Below, piece after piece: positions 17,367 to 26,921 of a DNA stretch of 64,000 nt. Position 1 is the stretch's first letter; each line of letters opens with the position of its first letter. The notes beneath the pieces were generated by a model. That model did no database searches. It worked only from the letters and a program-made list of their open reading frames with translations, and had not been told where the DNA came from. Position numbers and translations under genes: made by a program. This DNA is from Pseudarthrobacter sp. AL07. Its GTDB lineage: Bacteria > Actinomycetota > Actinomycetes > Actinomycetales > Micrococcaceae. The DNA lies in contig NZ_JASBRB010000002.1 of the NCBI RefSeq assembly GCF_029960665.1, forward strand, positions 1 through 64,000. Reading direction: 5' to 3'.

Positions 17367-18113
17367 TCAGCGGAATTTCCGCAAGGCACTCCGTTGCAGG
17401 ACGGTGGTGACCACTTCCGTGCCGGTTCCGGCGGCCTTTTTCAGTTCGAAGCCGTCCGGTCCCCAGAACCCGCTGAGGCCGCAGGAAGGGCCCAGTGCAG
17501 TTGATCCGCCAAGGTTCGCCAGGATGGCGAACATCCGGTTGTCCATGGCCCTGGCTCCCAGGTGCAGGCCAAGCCGTCGATCTTCGGCCAGCGTGTACAG
17601 GGCCGATACGGCATAGATATCCGCGCCGGCCTGGGCTGCCCCGGTGGCGTGGGCAGGAACCGCGGCGTCAAAGCAGATGGCCAGCGCGATCTTCCAGCCG
17701 TCCAGCTCGATCACGAGTGCACCGTCGCCAGCGGCGAAGACCTCCCGCTCCTGGCCGTGGAGGTGGGTTTTGAAGCCGAGTCCGAGAGTGCCGTCGGGGT
17801 GGATCACGAGGCCGGCGAGCCGCGGCGTGCCATCAGGTTCCCGATAGGCAGCACCCGCCACGGCGGTGATCCCGGTCCGGCGGCAGATTTCGTAAAGGTC
17901 GCCCAGCCGCGGGTCCTTGTGCTGGAGCCAATAGCCGTCATCGGCCAACTGCGCCAGGTTGTATCCCGTCAACGACAGCTCCGGGAACACCACCAGCCGA
18001 GCGCCGTGGGACTCTGCATCCTCGATCAGCCGGACGTGTTCTTGCACATTCGGGACAATCCCGCCTTCCAGCGCCTGGTACTGCACGGCAGAGACGGTCA
18101 GGGCATCAGTCAC
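17367..18113 (-). CDS. nitrilase-superfamily carbon-nitrogen hydrolase
   Basis: The 248-residue enzyme has the Glu-Lys-Cys triad spread over FPELSLTG (Glu), FKTHLHGQER (Lys) and ALAICFDAAVP (Cys). These enzymes hydrolyse amides or nitriles in the cytoplasm; the substrate is not evident. The length fits the short single-domain branch. GTG 18113 has a weak AGGA upstream. It follows the DUF222-like small gene by 9 bp on the same strand, so both may share the LexA-type promoter. Confidence 0.88.
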   Translation of the reverse strand: MTDALTVSAVQYQALEGGIVPNVQEHVRLIEDAESHGARLVVFPELSLTGYNLAQLADDGYWLQHKDPRLGDLYEICRRTGITAVAGAAYREPDGTPRLAGLVIHPDGTLGLGFKTHLHGQEREVFAAGDGALVIELDGWKIALAICFDAAVPAHATGAAQAGADIYAVSALYTLAEDRRLGLHLGARAMDNRMFAILANLGGSTALGPSCGLSGFWGPDGFELKKAAGTGTEVVTTVLQRSALRKFR

Positions 18114-18122
18114 CTCATTATC

Positions 18123-18542
18123 CTAGGGATGCTCGTCAGCCCTCGCCACACCATCCTGCGTATTCCCCGGCTGGCAGTACCGGTCCACCGCAGCCTCCCG
18201 CAGCCCCGCGGCCCAGGCTGCAAGCCGTTGGGCCGCCCGGACGTAGTGGAACAGTTCCGTGGGCGTCAAGGCGTCGAGGTCGCTCTCGGCCAACCTGCGG
18301 GCCAGCTCGGCCCCCGCCGGCTGGGCGGTGAGTGTCACCCCTTCGTCCTGCCACTGGATGTCCACGGGAGACCGACCCGCCACGAGCTGCCGGAAAAGAA
18401 AGTCCACCACTCCTGGGCTCATGGCTTTCATCAAACCTGCAGGATGTGCCGGGGCGGCGTCCTGGGCATCCCGGGCGGGGCGCACCGATCCGCCGGCGAG
18501 TGGGAATTCCGGAAACGGCCGCGGCTGGGATGGGGTTTGCAT
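18123..18542 (-). CDS. small DUF222-like protein under a LexA-type promoter
   Basis: The product has 139 residues. The C-terminal half reads LDALTPTELFHYVRAAQRLAAW and continues AAGLREAAVDRY, like the first helices of the DUF222 domain of 13E12/HNH proteins. No HNH nuclease half follows. ATG 18542 is preferred over ATG 18551: a -10 (TAATAT) and -35 (TTGTGT) with 17-bp spacing place the transcript start at about 18542, giving a leaderless mRNA. It could be a truncated relic or a small regulator; function unknown. Nitrilase follows in the same direction. Confidence 0.6.
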   Translation of the reverse strand: MQTPSQPRPFPEFPLAGGSVRPARDAQDAAPAHPAGLMKAMSPGVVDFLFRQLVAGRSPVDIQWQDEGVTLTAQPAGAELARRLAESDLDALTPTELFHYVRAAQRLAAWAAGLREAAVDRYCQPGNTQDGVARADEHP

Positions 18543-18557
18543 GGTGCCCATATTATT

Positions 18558-18571
18558 CGAACATATATTCG
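18558..18571. promoter_or_regulatory. LexA-type (SOS) box in a promoter spacer
   Basis: The minus strand reads CGAATATATGTTCG, one change from the actinobacterial SOS consensus CGAAC-N4-GTTCG. It sits wholly inside the 17-bp spacer between TTGTGT (18573-18578) and TAATAT (18550-18555), so bound LexA would block RNA polymerase. In M. tuberculosis several 13E12/DUF222 genes carry SOS boxes, which supports the reading. Confidence 0.65.
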
Positions 18572-18648
18572 AACACAAGGTCTTCACGGCCGCGTGTCCG
18601 CCGGGCCCTTGACTGCCGCCACAAAGGTTGGTGTGAGAACATCGCCTG

Positions 18649-19884
18649 ATGACGTCCCGTGCCCCGGCAAGACCCTCGCGGGTGCCTCGAACCTCACAGG
18701 CCGCGGGCCGCCTCCGCGGTATCGACGCCGCCAGGGGGCTGGCGCTCCTTGGCATGATGGCCACGCACCTGCTCCCCACCTTCGAGGCAAACGCCGATCT
18801 CACGCCCACCTGGATCGGCCTTACCTTCTCCGGCAGGGCGTCCGCCCTGTTTGCCGTACTGGCGGGCGTGGGACTGGCGCTGTCTACCGGAAAGCAGCTA
18901 CCGCCGGAAGGTACTGCCTTGAACGCAGCCCGCCGCGGCATCGCACTGCGCGCACTGGTGATTGCCGCCGTCGGGCTCTCATTGGGCGGGCTGGAAGTAA
19001 ACCTTGCGAACATCCTGGTAGACTACGCCCTCTTGTTCCTGTGCATCCTGCCGTTCCTGGGCCTGAAGCTGAGGGCGCTGTGCGGCTGGGCGGTCGGCTG
19101 GATCGTGGTTTCCCCCCTGCTCGCCTATCTGCTCCGCCCCTGGCTTATGGCGGCCAATCCGCCCCTGAACCTGGGCCATAATCCATCCTGGGAGGACCTC
19201 TCCACACCGCTCCCCCTGCTGGGAGACCTGTTCCTGACCGGCTACTACCCGGTGTTCCAGTGGCTGTCATACCTGCTGGTGGGCCTGGTCATCGGCCGGC
19301 TGGCCCTCACCAAAGCGATAGTCCCTGTCCTGCTGCTCTGCGTCGGCGCGGCGGTGGCCGCACTGGCCAAGGCTTTGGGTACCGCCGCGATGGAGAACTG
19401 GGGCGGCCGGGCCGCGCTGGAGGCGGTCCTGAACGCGCCCGGCTACCCGCTGGACAGCGTCCTCCAGGTCAACCTCACCGGAATCCGGCAGGAAGGATCC
19501 TGGTGGTGGCTGGCGACCGCGGCGCCGCATTCGGCCACCACGCTGGACCTTCTGCACACCTGCGGCGTGGCAGCCGCCGCGGTGGGCGTGTTCCTCCTGC
19601 TCGGCAGGCTGGCTGACTGGCTGGACCTGGACCTGCTGCTGCCGCTGCGGGGCGCGGGTGCCATGACGCTCACGCTCTACTCAGCGCATGTTTGGGTTGT
19701 TTCGGCGTTCTACCTGAAGCCGCTGCCCGCGGGCTGGACCGAGGACGGGATGTACTGGGCGCATGCCGCGGCGGCCATCACCGTGGGTATTGTGTTTGTG
19801 CTCCTGAAGTGGCGGGGCCCGTTGGAGTTGGTGGGCCATGCGGCCAACCGGCTGGGGCGCGGCGACCGGGCCAGCCTGCGCTAG
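18649..19884 (+). CDS. DUF1624/DUF418-type membrane acyltransferase-like protein
   Basis: The 411-residue protein has about ten membrane segments. It opens with RLRGIDAARGLALLGMMATHLLP, the signature of the heparan-alpha-glucosaminide N-acetyltransferase-like (DUF1624) family. A conserved R-x-x-I-D-x-x-R-G and a following His lie in TM1. The C-terminal helices (LRGAGAMTLTLYSAHVWV) resemble DUF418. Members are thought to acylate sugars or cell-envelope components across the membrane; the substrate here is unknown. It is transcribed divergently from the LexA-type promoter and overlaps the next, convergent gene by 4 bp. Confidence 0.8.
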   Translation: MTSRAPARPSRVPRTSQAAGRLRGIDAARGLALLGMMATHLLPTFEANADLTPTWIGLTFSGRASALFAVLAGVGLALSTGKQLPPEGTALNAARRGIALRALVIAAVGLSLGGLEVNLANILVDYALLFLCILPFLGLKLRALCGWAVGWIVVSPLLAYLLRPWLMAANPPLNLGHNPSWEDLSTPLPLLGDLFLTGYYPVFQWLSYLLVGLVIGRLALTKAIVPVLLLCVGAAVAALAKALGTAAMENWGGRAALEAVLNAPGYPLDSVLQVNLTGIRQEGSWWWLATAAPHSATTLDLLHTCGVAAAAVGVFLLLGRLADWLDLDLLLPLRGAGAMTLTLYSAHVWVVSAFYLKPLPAGWTEDGMYWAHAAAAITVGIVFVLLKWRGPLELVGHAANRLGRGDRASLR

Positions 19885-20360
19885 GCGGGAACCTTGCCGC
19901 GGAACAGCTTCACGGCGTCGCGCATGGACCCGCGGGCGCGCTTGCGGTCCCCGGCAGCGTCATAGGCGCAGCTGAGCCGGAACCACGAACGCCAGTCACC
20001 GGGCGCCGCTTCCGCCTCGGCCTTGTACTTTTCGAATTCCAGATCCGCCGCGGAGCGGACGATCCGGCCGGCGGGTGTGCGCGGCAGTTCGTCCACCGGG
20101 AGCCCGCCTTCGGCTTCCAGGACCTTGGCCATCTGTTCCGTGCGGGCGCCGAACAGCAGTTCACGGATCATGGCCCAGGCGCCGATGGCCGGGAGGACCA
20201 GGTAGGCAGCTCCGATGGCCTTGGCGGCGGGGTTGCTGTCCAGCAACAGGAGGATGGAGCGCTGGAAGGACACCACCAGGTAGAAGACCAGCAGGAGGGT
20301 TACGGCACCCACCCAGATCTTCGTGCGGTTCTTCCGGAACGCGGCAAATAACCCGCCCAC
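19881..20360 (-). CDS. membrane-anchored TPR-like protein
   Basis: The protein has 159 residues. Two N-terminal membrane helices (KIWVGAVTLLLVFYLVVSF and AIGAAYLVLPAIGAWAMI) are followed by a soluble tail with one TPR-like helical pair (DWRSWFRLSCAYDAAGDRKRARGSMRDAV). Related actinobacterial proteins of unknown function lie next to dapB; the spacing to dapB is 3 bp and same strand, so cotranscription is likely. The last 4 bases overlap the convergent acyltransferase gene. Confidence 0.8.
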   Translation of the reverse strand: MGGLFAAFRKNRTKIWVGAVTLLLVFYLVVSFQRSILLLLDSNPAAKAIGAAYLVLPAIGAWAMIRELLFGARTEQMAKVLEAEGGLPVDELPRTPAGRIVRSAADLEFEKYKAEAEAAPGDWRSWFRLSCAYDAAGDRKRARGSMRDAVKLFRGKVPA

Positions 20361-20363
20361 GGC

Positions 20364-21134
20364 CTAGAGTCCCAGGTCCAGGTAGCCGTCCAGGCCCACC
20401 GTCAGTCCCGGATGTGCGGCGACATTCCGCACGCCCAGCAGCACTCCAGGCATAAAGGAGGCCCGGTCAAAGGAATCGTGCCGGAAGGTTAACTGCTCCC
20501 CCGGCCCGCCGAGCAGCACCTCCTGGTGGGCCACGAGCCCGCGGAGCCGAACGCTGTGAACGCGGACTCCCTCAACGTCGCAACCCCGCGCGCCGGCGAG
20601 TTCACTGGTGGTCGCGTCAGGACTGGCCGGAACGTCCGCCGCCTTGCGCTCGGCGGCGATGAGCTGGGCGGTGCGGACAGCCGTCCCGGATGGGGCATCA
20701 ACCTTTTCCGGGTGGTGGAGTTCGATGATTTCCACGGATGCGAAATATTTGGAGGCCTTGGCGGCAAAGGCCGAGGCCAGCACGGAGCCAAGGGCAAAGT
20801 TGGGGGCGATCAGCACCCCGGTTTCGGGGCGCTCCGCCAGCTGTGCCTCCAGGGCGGCTAGCCTGGTGGCGTCCCAACCGGTGGTCCCCACGACGGCATG
20901 CATGCCATGCTCGACGGCGTAGCGCACGTTTGCTTCGGTGCTTTCGGGGACGGTGAGGTCCACCACTATGTGGGCACCCGACGTCGCCAGCTGGTCCAGC
21001 GAGTCGCCGCGTCCCAGGGCGGCTACGAGCAGCAGGTCAGGAGCCGCTTCAACGGCCTTAACGGCTTCGGCGCCCATGCGCCCGTTGGCGCCCAGGACAG
21101 CCACGCGGGTGGGCGCGGAGAGTTGTTCGATCAT
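20364..21134 (-). CDS. dapB: 4-hydroxy-tetrahydrodipicolinate reductase
   Basis: The 256-residue enzyme is the second dedicated step of the diaminopimelate/lysine route. The Rossmann motif is VLGANGRMG (residues about 13-21). The catalytic and substrate motif is ELHHPEKVDAPSGTA, with the His pair and Lys. ATG 21134 fits the family start; a longer upstream frame lacks conservation. It uses NADH or NADPH to reduce hydroxy-tetrahydrodipicolinate. It is followed at 3 bp by the TPR protein. Confidence 0.95.
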   Translation of the reverse strand: MIEQLSAPTRVAVLGANGRMGAEAVKAVEAAPDLLLVAALGRGDSLDQLATSGAHIVVDLTVPESTEANVRYAVEHGMHAVVGTTGWDATRLAALEAQLAERPETGVLIAPNFALGSVLASAFAAKASKYFASVEIIELHHPEKVDAPSGTAVRTAQLIAAERKAADVPASPDATTSELAGARGCDVEGVRVHSVRLRGLVAHQEVLLGGPGEQLTFRHDSFDRASFMPGVLLGVRNVAAHPGLTVGLDGYLDLGL

Positions 21135-21228
21135 GCCGTTAACCCTACCGTCGGGCCGGGTGCGGGATTGAACCGAAAGGTGTGCGTTACCTCGCGGCCG
21201 CCGGAAGGCGTAGGGAAGCCGGTGCGCC

Positions 21229-21690
21229 CTAGCTGCCTGCGCCGACCCACTCCACCGTGCCGTCCGCGAAGAACTGTTCCTTCCATATGGGCACCTGCTC
21301 CTTGATGCGGTCCACCAGTTCGGAACACACGGCAAAGGCCTGTCCTCGGTGCGCAGCGGAGACCGCACAGACCAGCGCCGGATCACCGATGTTGAGCATT
21401 CCGATGCGGTGGGCAGCCCAGATCCGCACGGGCTGCGTGGCGGATCCGTCCCCGGCATGTTCGGCGGCAAGGCGGGCGACGACGTCGGCCATCACCTGAT
21501 GAGCCGTGGGGTGCGCGCTGTAACTGAGCCGCTCCACTGCCTTGCCGCCGTCGTGATTCCTTACCACGCCGCTGAAGCTGACCACCGCCCCTGCTGTGTC
21601 AGACTCCACGGCAGCGATGGCCTGGTCCACGGAGATCGGTTCTGCGCTCAGCACCGCGTGGACCACTTCGAAAACCGATTCAGTGCCCAT
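21229..21690 (-). CDS. moaE: molybdopterin synthase catalytic subunit
   Basis: The 153-residue MoaE inserts the dithiolene sulfurs into precursor Z using thiocarboxylated MoaD. Motifs are GAVVSFSGVVRNHDGG, ERLSYSAHPTA, HRIGMLNIGDPALVCAVSAAHR and the catalytic lysine in VPIWKEQFF. It is the last gene of a minus-strand operon and overlaps mog by 11 bp. Its partner MoaD is made from the divergent moaA-moaD unit. Confidence 0.95.
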   Translation of the reverse strand: MGTESVFEVVHAVLSAEPISVDQAIAAVESDTAGAVVSFSGVVRNHDGGKAVERLSYSAHPTAHQVMADVVARLAAEHAGDGSATQPVRIWAAHRIGMLNIGDPALVCAVSAAHRGQAFAVCSELVDRIKEQVPIWKEQFFADGTVEWVGAGS

Positions 21691-22249
21691 GTCCGCCCTC
21701 CAGCTGGTCGCACAGGTGCCCGATTAGCGGATCGAGCACCGACAGTCCGTCCATAACGCCCTTGGGCGACCCGGGCAGGTTGACAATAAAGGTCTGCCCC
21801 GCAGCTCCGGCGTGCCCGCGGCTGAGCGCGGCGAGCGGCGTCTTGACTGCGCCTTCGCGCCGGATCGCCTCCATGATGCCCGGAATTTCCCGGTCCAGAA
21901 GGGGCAGGGTCACGTCGGGTGTGCGGTCGTCCGGGCTCAGCCCGGTACCGCCGCTGGTGATCACGACGGCGGGATGCTGGGTGAGGAGGGCCCTGATGGC
22001 GGCACCAACAGGCTCACCGTCCGGCACCACCATGGCAGGGTAGGCCTCAAAGCCGTGCTCGGTGAGCCAGTCGATGATGACCGGGCCGGTTTCATCCTCA
22101 TAGATGCCTGCGGCCGCACGGGTGGACGCAATGACAACCCCGGCCTTGCGCCCCTGCACTTCGCCGTGCGTGTGCGGCTCCGGCAGGTGAGGTTGAGGTG
22201 CAAGCGGCCCGCTGTTTGGCTCAGGCAGGATAGTGCTCTCGGTGCTCAT
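21680..22249 (-). CDS. mog: molybdopterin adenylyltransferase (MogA/MoaB type)
   Basis: The 189-residue protein activates molybdopterin by adenylation before Mo insertion. An extended polar N-terminus of about 30 residues precedes the domain starting [20 protein letters not shown]. The signature [20 protein letters not shown] holds the MPT-binding loop, followed by [13 protein letters not shown]. The start overlaps the moaC stop by 4 bp and the end overlaps moaE. Confidence 0.93.
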   Translation of the reverse strand: MSTESTILPEPNSGPLAPQPHLPEPHTHGEVQGRKAGVVIASTRAAAGIYEDETGPVIIDWLTEHGFEAYPAMVVPDGEPVGAAIRALLTQHPAVVITSGGTGLSPDDRTPDVTLPLLDREIPGIMEAIRREGAVKTPLAALSRGHAGAAGQTFIVNLPGSPKGVMDGLSVLDPLIGHLCDQLEGGHGH

Positions 22250-22740
22250 AGTGTCCAGTCCCCGCTCTTGCCGCCGCTTTTCGCCAGCACTCTGATGTCG
22301 GTCAGCACGGCGTGCTTGTCGACGGCCTTAATCATGTCGTACACGCTGAGCGCGGCCACAGAGGCCGCCGTCAGTGCTTCCATCTCTACCCCGGTGACCC
22401 CGCGCGTCTTGACCGTGGCCAGGATCGCCACGGAATCGGTTCCGAGCTCGAAGTCCACGATAACTTTCGAGAGCGGTAAGGGATGGCAGAGCGGGATGAG
22501 CTCGGGCGTCTTTTTTGCCGCCATGATGCCGGCAACCCGCGCCACGGCCAGGGCATCACCCTTGGGCAGGCCGCCGGATCCGAGCATACCCAGCACTTCG
22601 TCAGTGGTGCGGACCGTGGCAGTGGCTGTGGCTTCCCGGGTGGTTTCGGCTTTCGCGGACACGTCCACCATCTGGGCGCTGCCGTCCTGGCGCAGATGGG
22701 TCAGCGCGGACGGGTTATGTTCTGGATTCACAGCATCCAT
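22246..22740 (-). CDS. moaC: cyclic pyranopterin monophosphate synthase
   Basis: The 164-residue MoaC completes precursor Z formation after MoaA. Signatures are [61 protein letters not shown] and the C-terminal GGKSGDW, covering the active-site Lys/Asp residues. It overlaps moeA upstream by 13 bp and mog downstream by 4 bp, so the operon is tightly coupled. Confidence 0.95.
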   Translation of the reverse strand: MDAVNPEHNPSALTHLRQDGSAQMVDVSAKAETTREATATATVRTTDEVLGMLGSGGLPKGDALAVARVAGIMAAKKTPELIPLCHPLPLSKVIVDFELGTDSVAILATVKTRGVTGVEMEALTAASVAALSVYDMIKAVDKHAVLTDIRVLAKSGGKSGDWTL

Positions 22741-24002
22741 ACTTCCACCTCGTCGCCCTCGGCGAGCACCGAGACCCCAACCGGTACGTGCACCAGCGCG
22801 TTGGAGCCGGCGAGGGCATGCATGAGGTGGGAGCTTTCGCCTCCTTCCAAGCGGACGGTTCCATCCCCCTGGAGGGTTCCGCGCCGGACCTGATGCTTAT
22901 GTTCCGGCGACGACAGGCCGTGGCCCAGCCGTGCGCGTACCGGGATCCGAGGTGCGGGCGATCCAAAAAGTTCGGCCAGCACGGGCCGCAGGAACATTTC
23001 GAAGGAAACGAGGCAGCTGACCGGATTTCCCGGGAATCCCAGGAAGGGTACTCCGTCGAAAGTTCCGATGCCCTGCGGGCCACCGGGCTGCATGGCGACA
23101 TGCAGGAACTCGGCGCCCTCGCCCTCCATGGCCTGGCGGACAACTTCGTAGGCTCCTTGGCTGACCCCGCCCGTGGTAACGATCATGTCCACCGCTCCGG
23201 CATGGCTGCGCAGCAATGAGCGGAATTCGTCAGGATGGTCCGAGGCAATGGCCGTGCGCACCACGGCCAGGCCCGCCTGCCGCATGGCACTCTCAAGGAG
23301 CGTTCCGTTGGAGTCATAAATCTTGCCTGCCGGCAAGGGCCGGCCGGGTTCCACCACTTCATCGCCTGTGGTTGCCAGAAGGACGGTCACCGGCCGGCGA
23401 ACAGTAACTTCGGCGATCCCCAGGGCCGCCAGCAGCCCCAGCTGCGCCGGGCCGAGGAAGGTGCCCGCCGCCAACGCCCGCTCCCCCAACGCAATATCAC
23501 TCCCGGCCGACCGCACGAAGGTGCCCGCCGCCGTCGCCGGCAACCACACGGTGCTTGCTTCCCCTCCGGCAGGAAACCGGTCCGGGATGGCACGTTCCAC
23601 GGGCACGACGGCGTCAGCGCCGGCGGGGAGCATGGCTCCCGTCATGATGGCCGCGGCAGTGCCACCGCCCAGGGCCGCCGGCACGGCGCCTGCCGGAATG
23701 GGGACAACCACCACAGGCAGTTCCGCGCCGCTTTCGGGAACGTCCGCGCTGTTGACGGCAAAGCCGTCCATCTGGGAGTTGGCGAACGGCGGGAGGCTCA
23801 GGGGGGCCGCAACGTCCTGGGCGAGCCCCTTGCCCAACGCGTCCCGAAGTGCCAGCCTTTCCGTCTTTTTCCGGGCGACCAGGGGTGTCAGCAGTTCGGT
23901 GACAGCGGCACGGTGCAGGACGACGGACCGCGCCTGGTGGGTCGTGTGGCCGTGCTGGTGCGGAGAGCTGTGCATGGTCCTGCCTTCGGTCCGGGCGGTC
24001 AT
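22728..24002 (-). CDS. moeA: molybdopterin molybdenumtransferase
   Basis: The 424-residue MoeA inserts molybdate into adenylated molybdopterin. The conserved order is seen: [35 protein letters not shown], then the MPT-binding domain with [15 protein letters not shown] and [16 protein letters not shown], and the C-terminal [18 protein letters not shown] domain. ATG 24002 overlaps the oxidoreductase stop codon (ATGA), which argues for the full His-rich N-terminus rather than the internal ATG at 23975. Confidence 0.95.
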   Translation of the reverse strand: MTARTEGRTMHSSPHQHGHTTHQARSVVLHRAAVTELLTPLVARKKTERLALRDALGKGLAQDVAAPLSLPPFANSQMDGFAVNSADVPESGAELPVVVVPIPAGAVPAALGGGTAAAIMTGAMLPAGADAVVPVERAIPDRFPAGGEASTVWLPATAAGTFVRSAGSDIALGERALAAGTFLGPAQLGLLAALGIAEVTVRRPVTVLLATTGDEVVEPGRPLPAGKIYDSNGTLLESAMRQAGLAVVRTAIASDHPDEFRSLLRSHAGAVDMIVTTGGVSQGAYEVVRQAMEGEGAEFLHVAMQPGGPQGIGTFDGVPFLGFPGNPVSCLVSFEMFLRPVLAELFGSPAPRIPVRARLGHGLSSPEHKHQVRRGTLQGDGTVRLEGGESSHLMHALAGSNALVHVPVGVSVLAEGDEVEVWML

Positions 24003-25630
24003 GGATTCACATCAACTCTAATAGTGTGGAAGCCGGTGGCCCCGTCGGGAGCAACCGGCCGGCGTTCCTCGACCTGCGGCTCGCCGTTGAGGTCCGTCGC
24101 GCGGACCTGGACCTCGTACTGCCCAGGAGCAAGCTCGATGCCAGCCTGCCACTGGTACCAGGTGTCCAGCGAAATCCCGGGTGCGAGCCGGGCTGCCTGC
24201 CACGGACCGCGGTTGACGCGGAGTTCCACCTTGCCGATCCCGGTGTGCTGTGCCCAGGCCACGCCGCCAAACATGACCGTTCCAGCACTCACCCGCCGGC
24301 CGGTTCGAGGCACGTCGATCCGTGAGGACGTTTTGATGGGGCCACGGTCGGACCAACCGCGCGGCGTCCAATAGCCGACGTCGTCCGCGAACCTGGTGAC
24401 ACGGAGTTCGGTGAGCCATTTGGTGGCGGAAACGTAGCCGTAGAGGCCAGGCACGATCATGCGGACCGGGAAGCCGTGTTCCAACGGCAACGGATCGCCG
24501 TTCATCCCCACCGCGAGCAGGGCGTCGCGATCGTCGGTGAGGACCTCAAGCGGGGTGCCCGCAGTCCAGCCGTCGGAGCTTCGGGACAAGACCATATCGG
24601 CACCGGCTTGCGGCCGGGCAATGGCCAGGACTTCCCGCACCGGCCAGCCAAGCCAGCGTGCATTGCCAATCAGGTCCCCGCCCACCACGTTGGACACACA
24701 GGCGATGGTCACATGACGTTCGATCAGGGACTTGGACAGCAGATCAGCCAGGTTCAGCTCAATCTCCTGTTCCACCATTCCAGTGACGCGGAGTACCCAG
24801 GATTCGGGGTCGAGGGAAGGGACAATCAGGGCGGTGTCGATCCGGTAGAAGTCCCGGTTCGGGGTGACCAGCGGCTGCATTCCGTCCAGGCTTACCTCGG
24901 CGCCGGCAGGGATCGCGGGCGCTTCAGACGATGGAGCGGGCAACGTCAGTTTTTCGCGGGCAGTACTGATGCCGGCGGCCGCTCCTCGCCAGACCGCGGC
25001 GACAATCCCACCAACGGCGGTGGCCCCAGCGCTCGCAGCCAGGACCTGCAGGAACGTGCGCCGCCCGGCGGTTCGTGCAGTCCTCGCGGACATTTCTGTC
25101 CCCGCTGCGCCGGCCGGCAGTCCTTCCTGGAGCCGGCGGCTCAGCCATCCGAGCAGAAGTGCTCCAGCCAGGGCTGCGACCAATGGAACCACAGCCGCTG
25201 CTGGGGTCAACTGGGCGCGGGTAAGCACCGCAGTAAGCCCGACGAGCCCAAAAACACCAATCACCGCTGCACCGGCAAACCGCCTACGCTGTTCCAGAAT
25301 GCCGGCCAACGCCCCGACTGCTGCGATAACCAACAGCATCCCGGCCACGAATACTGCCTTGTCGGCGGTGCCGAACAAGGAGATGGCCCAGTCCTTCACA
25401 CCCGGCGGAACGGCATCGATCAGGGCCCCGCCAACTGCCGTCAGGGGCGAGAGGGACGGACTGATCAGGCCTGCCAGCAACTCCCCTATGACGAGGGCGG
25501 CGCCGGCGGCCACGGCCCCCGAGGCTGCTGCCCAGCGGCGGCTGAACTGAGCGGCACCCGCAGTTCCCGAGCGCCCGGGAGAGGTGGCGCCGTCGTCGGC
25601 CGTTTCCTGCATGGGCTGGGAGCTGTTCAC
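23999..25630 (-). CDS. membrane-bound sulfite-oxidase-family molybdenum enzyme
   Basis: The 543-residue protein has about five N-terminal membrane helices (roughly residues 33-190), then a twin-arginine-like segment (AGRRTFLQVLAASAGATAVG) and an extracytoplasmic catalytic part. The molybdenum-binding Cys is in HVTIACVSNVVGGDLIGNARW. VRMIVPGLYGYVSATKWL and the C-terminal dimerisation domain (GVAWAQHTGIGKVELRVN) complete the family. It probably oxidises sulfite or a related substrate outside the membrane. It is the first gene of the Moco operon and is coupled to moeA, so enzyme and cofactor supply are linked. Confidence 0.88.
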   Translation of the reverse strand: MNSSQPMQETADDGATSPGRSGTAGAAQFSRRWAAASGAVAAGAALVIGELLAGLISPSLSPLTAVGGALIDAVPPGVKDWAISLFGTADKAVFVAGMLLVIAAVGALAGILEQRRRFAGAAVIGVFGLVGLTAVLTRAQLTPAAAVVPLVAALAGALLLGWLSRRLQEGLPAGAAGTEMSARTARTAGRRTFLQVLAASAGATAVGGIVAAVWRGAAAGISTAREKLTLPAPSSEAPAIPAGAEVSLDGMQPLVTPNRDFYRIDTALIVPSLDPESWVLRVTGMVEQEIELNLADLLSKSLIERHVTIACVSNVVGGDLIGNARWLGWPVREVLAIARPQAGADMVLSRSSDGWTAGTPLEVLTDDRDALLAVGMNGDPLPLEHGFPVRMIVPGLYGYVSATKWLTELRVTRFADDVGYWTPRGWSDRGPIKTSSRIDVPRTGRRVSAGTVMFGGVAWAQHTGIGKVELRVNRGPWQAARLAPGISLDTWYQWQAGIELAPGQYEVQVRATDLNGEPQVEERRPVAPDGATGFHTIRVDVNP

Positions 25631-25762
25631 CTCTCCAGCATAGGTTCGCCGGGACCCGGCAGCGCCGGACTTGGCCGTCTTCGGGAGTTCTGTACGACTT
25701 CCGTAAGATCATCCTGCGGCCCCGGCGCCATGACGCGGCCAAAGGTGGCGTAGCCTGATTTC

Positions 25763-26917
25763 ATGAGTGTTCAGCTAGGCATGCCGCAACCCCGAGAAAA
25801 TGCCGGGCCGGGCCTGCCGCCTGCCCGGCCGGCCGGCACTCCGCCCGGGCTGCTGGACCAGTACGGCCGCCGGGCCACGGACATGAGGCTGTCGCTGACG
25901 GACAAGTGCAATCTGCGTTGTACGTACTGCATGCCGGCCGAGGGGCTTGAGTGGCTGTCCAAACAGGCTGTGATGTCGGCCGAGGAAATCGTGCGGATTG
26001 TCGGCATTGGCGTGGACCTGCTCGGTGTCCGGGAACTGCGGCTGACGGGCGGGGAGCCGCTGGTCAGGGCGGACCTGATTGATATCATCGCGGCCCTGCG
26101 GAGCAATCACCCGGAGCTGCCGATCTCAATGACCACCAACGGCGTGGGCCTGGACAAAAAAGCCGCCGCGCTCAAAGCTGCGGGCCTGACCCGCATCAAT
26201 GTCTCGCTCGATTCGCTGCACGAAGAGACCTTCACGAAGCTGACCCGGCGCCCGTTCCTGGACCGCGTACTCGCAGGCGTCGATGCCGCCTGGGCCGCGG
26301 GGCTGGGCCCCGTCAAGCTCAACGCCGTGCTGATGCGCGGCATCAACGACACCGAGTCGCCGTCTCTGCTCGCCTGGGCACTGGACCGCGGCTACGAACT
26401 GCGTTTCATCGAGCAGATGCCCCTTGACGCGGACCACGGGTGGACGCGGCGGAACATGATCACAGCGGCCGAGATCCGTTCCCTGCTCTCGCGCGACTTC
26501 GTGTTGAGTCCCGATCCCCGCGCCCGCGATGGAGCCCCCGCAGAACGCTTTGACGTACGACGCCGGGTGGCCGGGTCTGCGGGGCCGGATGGTCCTGGGC
26601 TGGGCACCGAGGTGCCGGACACCGACGGGCCGGTGCTCGGTACCGTGGGGATCATCGCGTCCGTCACGGAGCCGTTCTGCGCCGACTGCCGTCGGACGCG
26701 GATCACCGCCGAGGGCAAGATCATGAGCTGCCTGTTCTCCCGTGAGGAGTTTGATCTTTTGGGTCTGCTTCGGGAGGGCGCCAGCGACGAAGCCCTGGCC
26801 GAACGCTGGCAGGACGCCATGTGGGTCAAGCCAAAAGCCCACGGCATGGACCACACAGGTCTCGGCGCGCCGGACTTTGTCCAGCCGGACCGCAGCATGA
26901 GCGCCATCGGAGGCTGA
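25763..26917 (+). CDS. moaA: GTP 3',8-cyclase (radical SAM)
   Basis: The 384-residue MoaA converts GTP to the first pterin intermediate. The radical-SAM cluster motif is at residues 49-56 (CNLRCTYC). The second [4Fe-4S] cluster is CADCRRTRITAEGKIMSC, and the C-terminus ends in GG as MoaA requires. A proline-rich N-terminal extension of about 30 residues is common in Arthrobacter. It is divergent from the oxidoreductase operon across 132 bp and leads moaD by 4 bp. Confidence 0.96.
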   Translation: MSVQLGMPQPRENAGPGLPPARPAGTPPGLLDQYGRRATDMRLSLTDKCNLRCTYCMPAEGLEWLSKQAVMSAEEIVRIVGIGVDLLGVRELRLTGGEPLVRADLIDIIAALRSNHPELPISMTTNGVGLDKKAAALKAAGLTRINVSLDSLHEETFTKLTRRPFLDRVLAGVDAAWAAGLGPVKLNAVLMRGINDTESPSLLAWALDRGYELRFIEQMPLDADHGWTRRNMITAAEIRSLLSRDFVLSPDPRARDGAPAERFDVRRRVAGSAGPDGPGLGTEVPDTDGPVLGTVGIIASVTEPFCADCRRTRITAEGKIMSCLFSREEFDLLGLLREGASDEALAERWQDAMWVKPKAHGMDHTGLGAPDFVQPDRSMSAIGG

Positions 26918-26921
26918 ATTC

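Noticed and set aside
24476..25753. 425-residue open frame opposite the sulfite-oxidase-type gene
   Set aside because: High GC keeps the reverse frame open; composition is Arg/Gln/Gly-rich with no motif.
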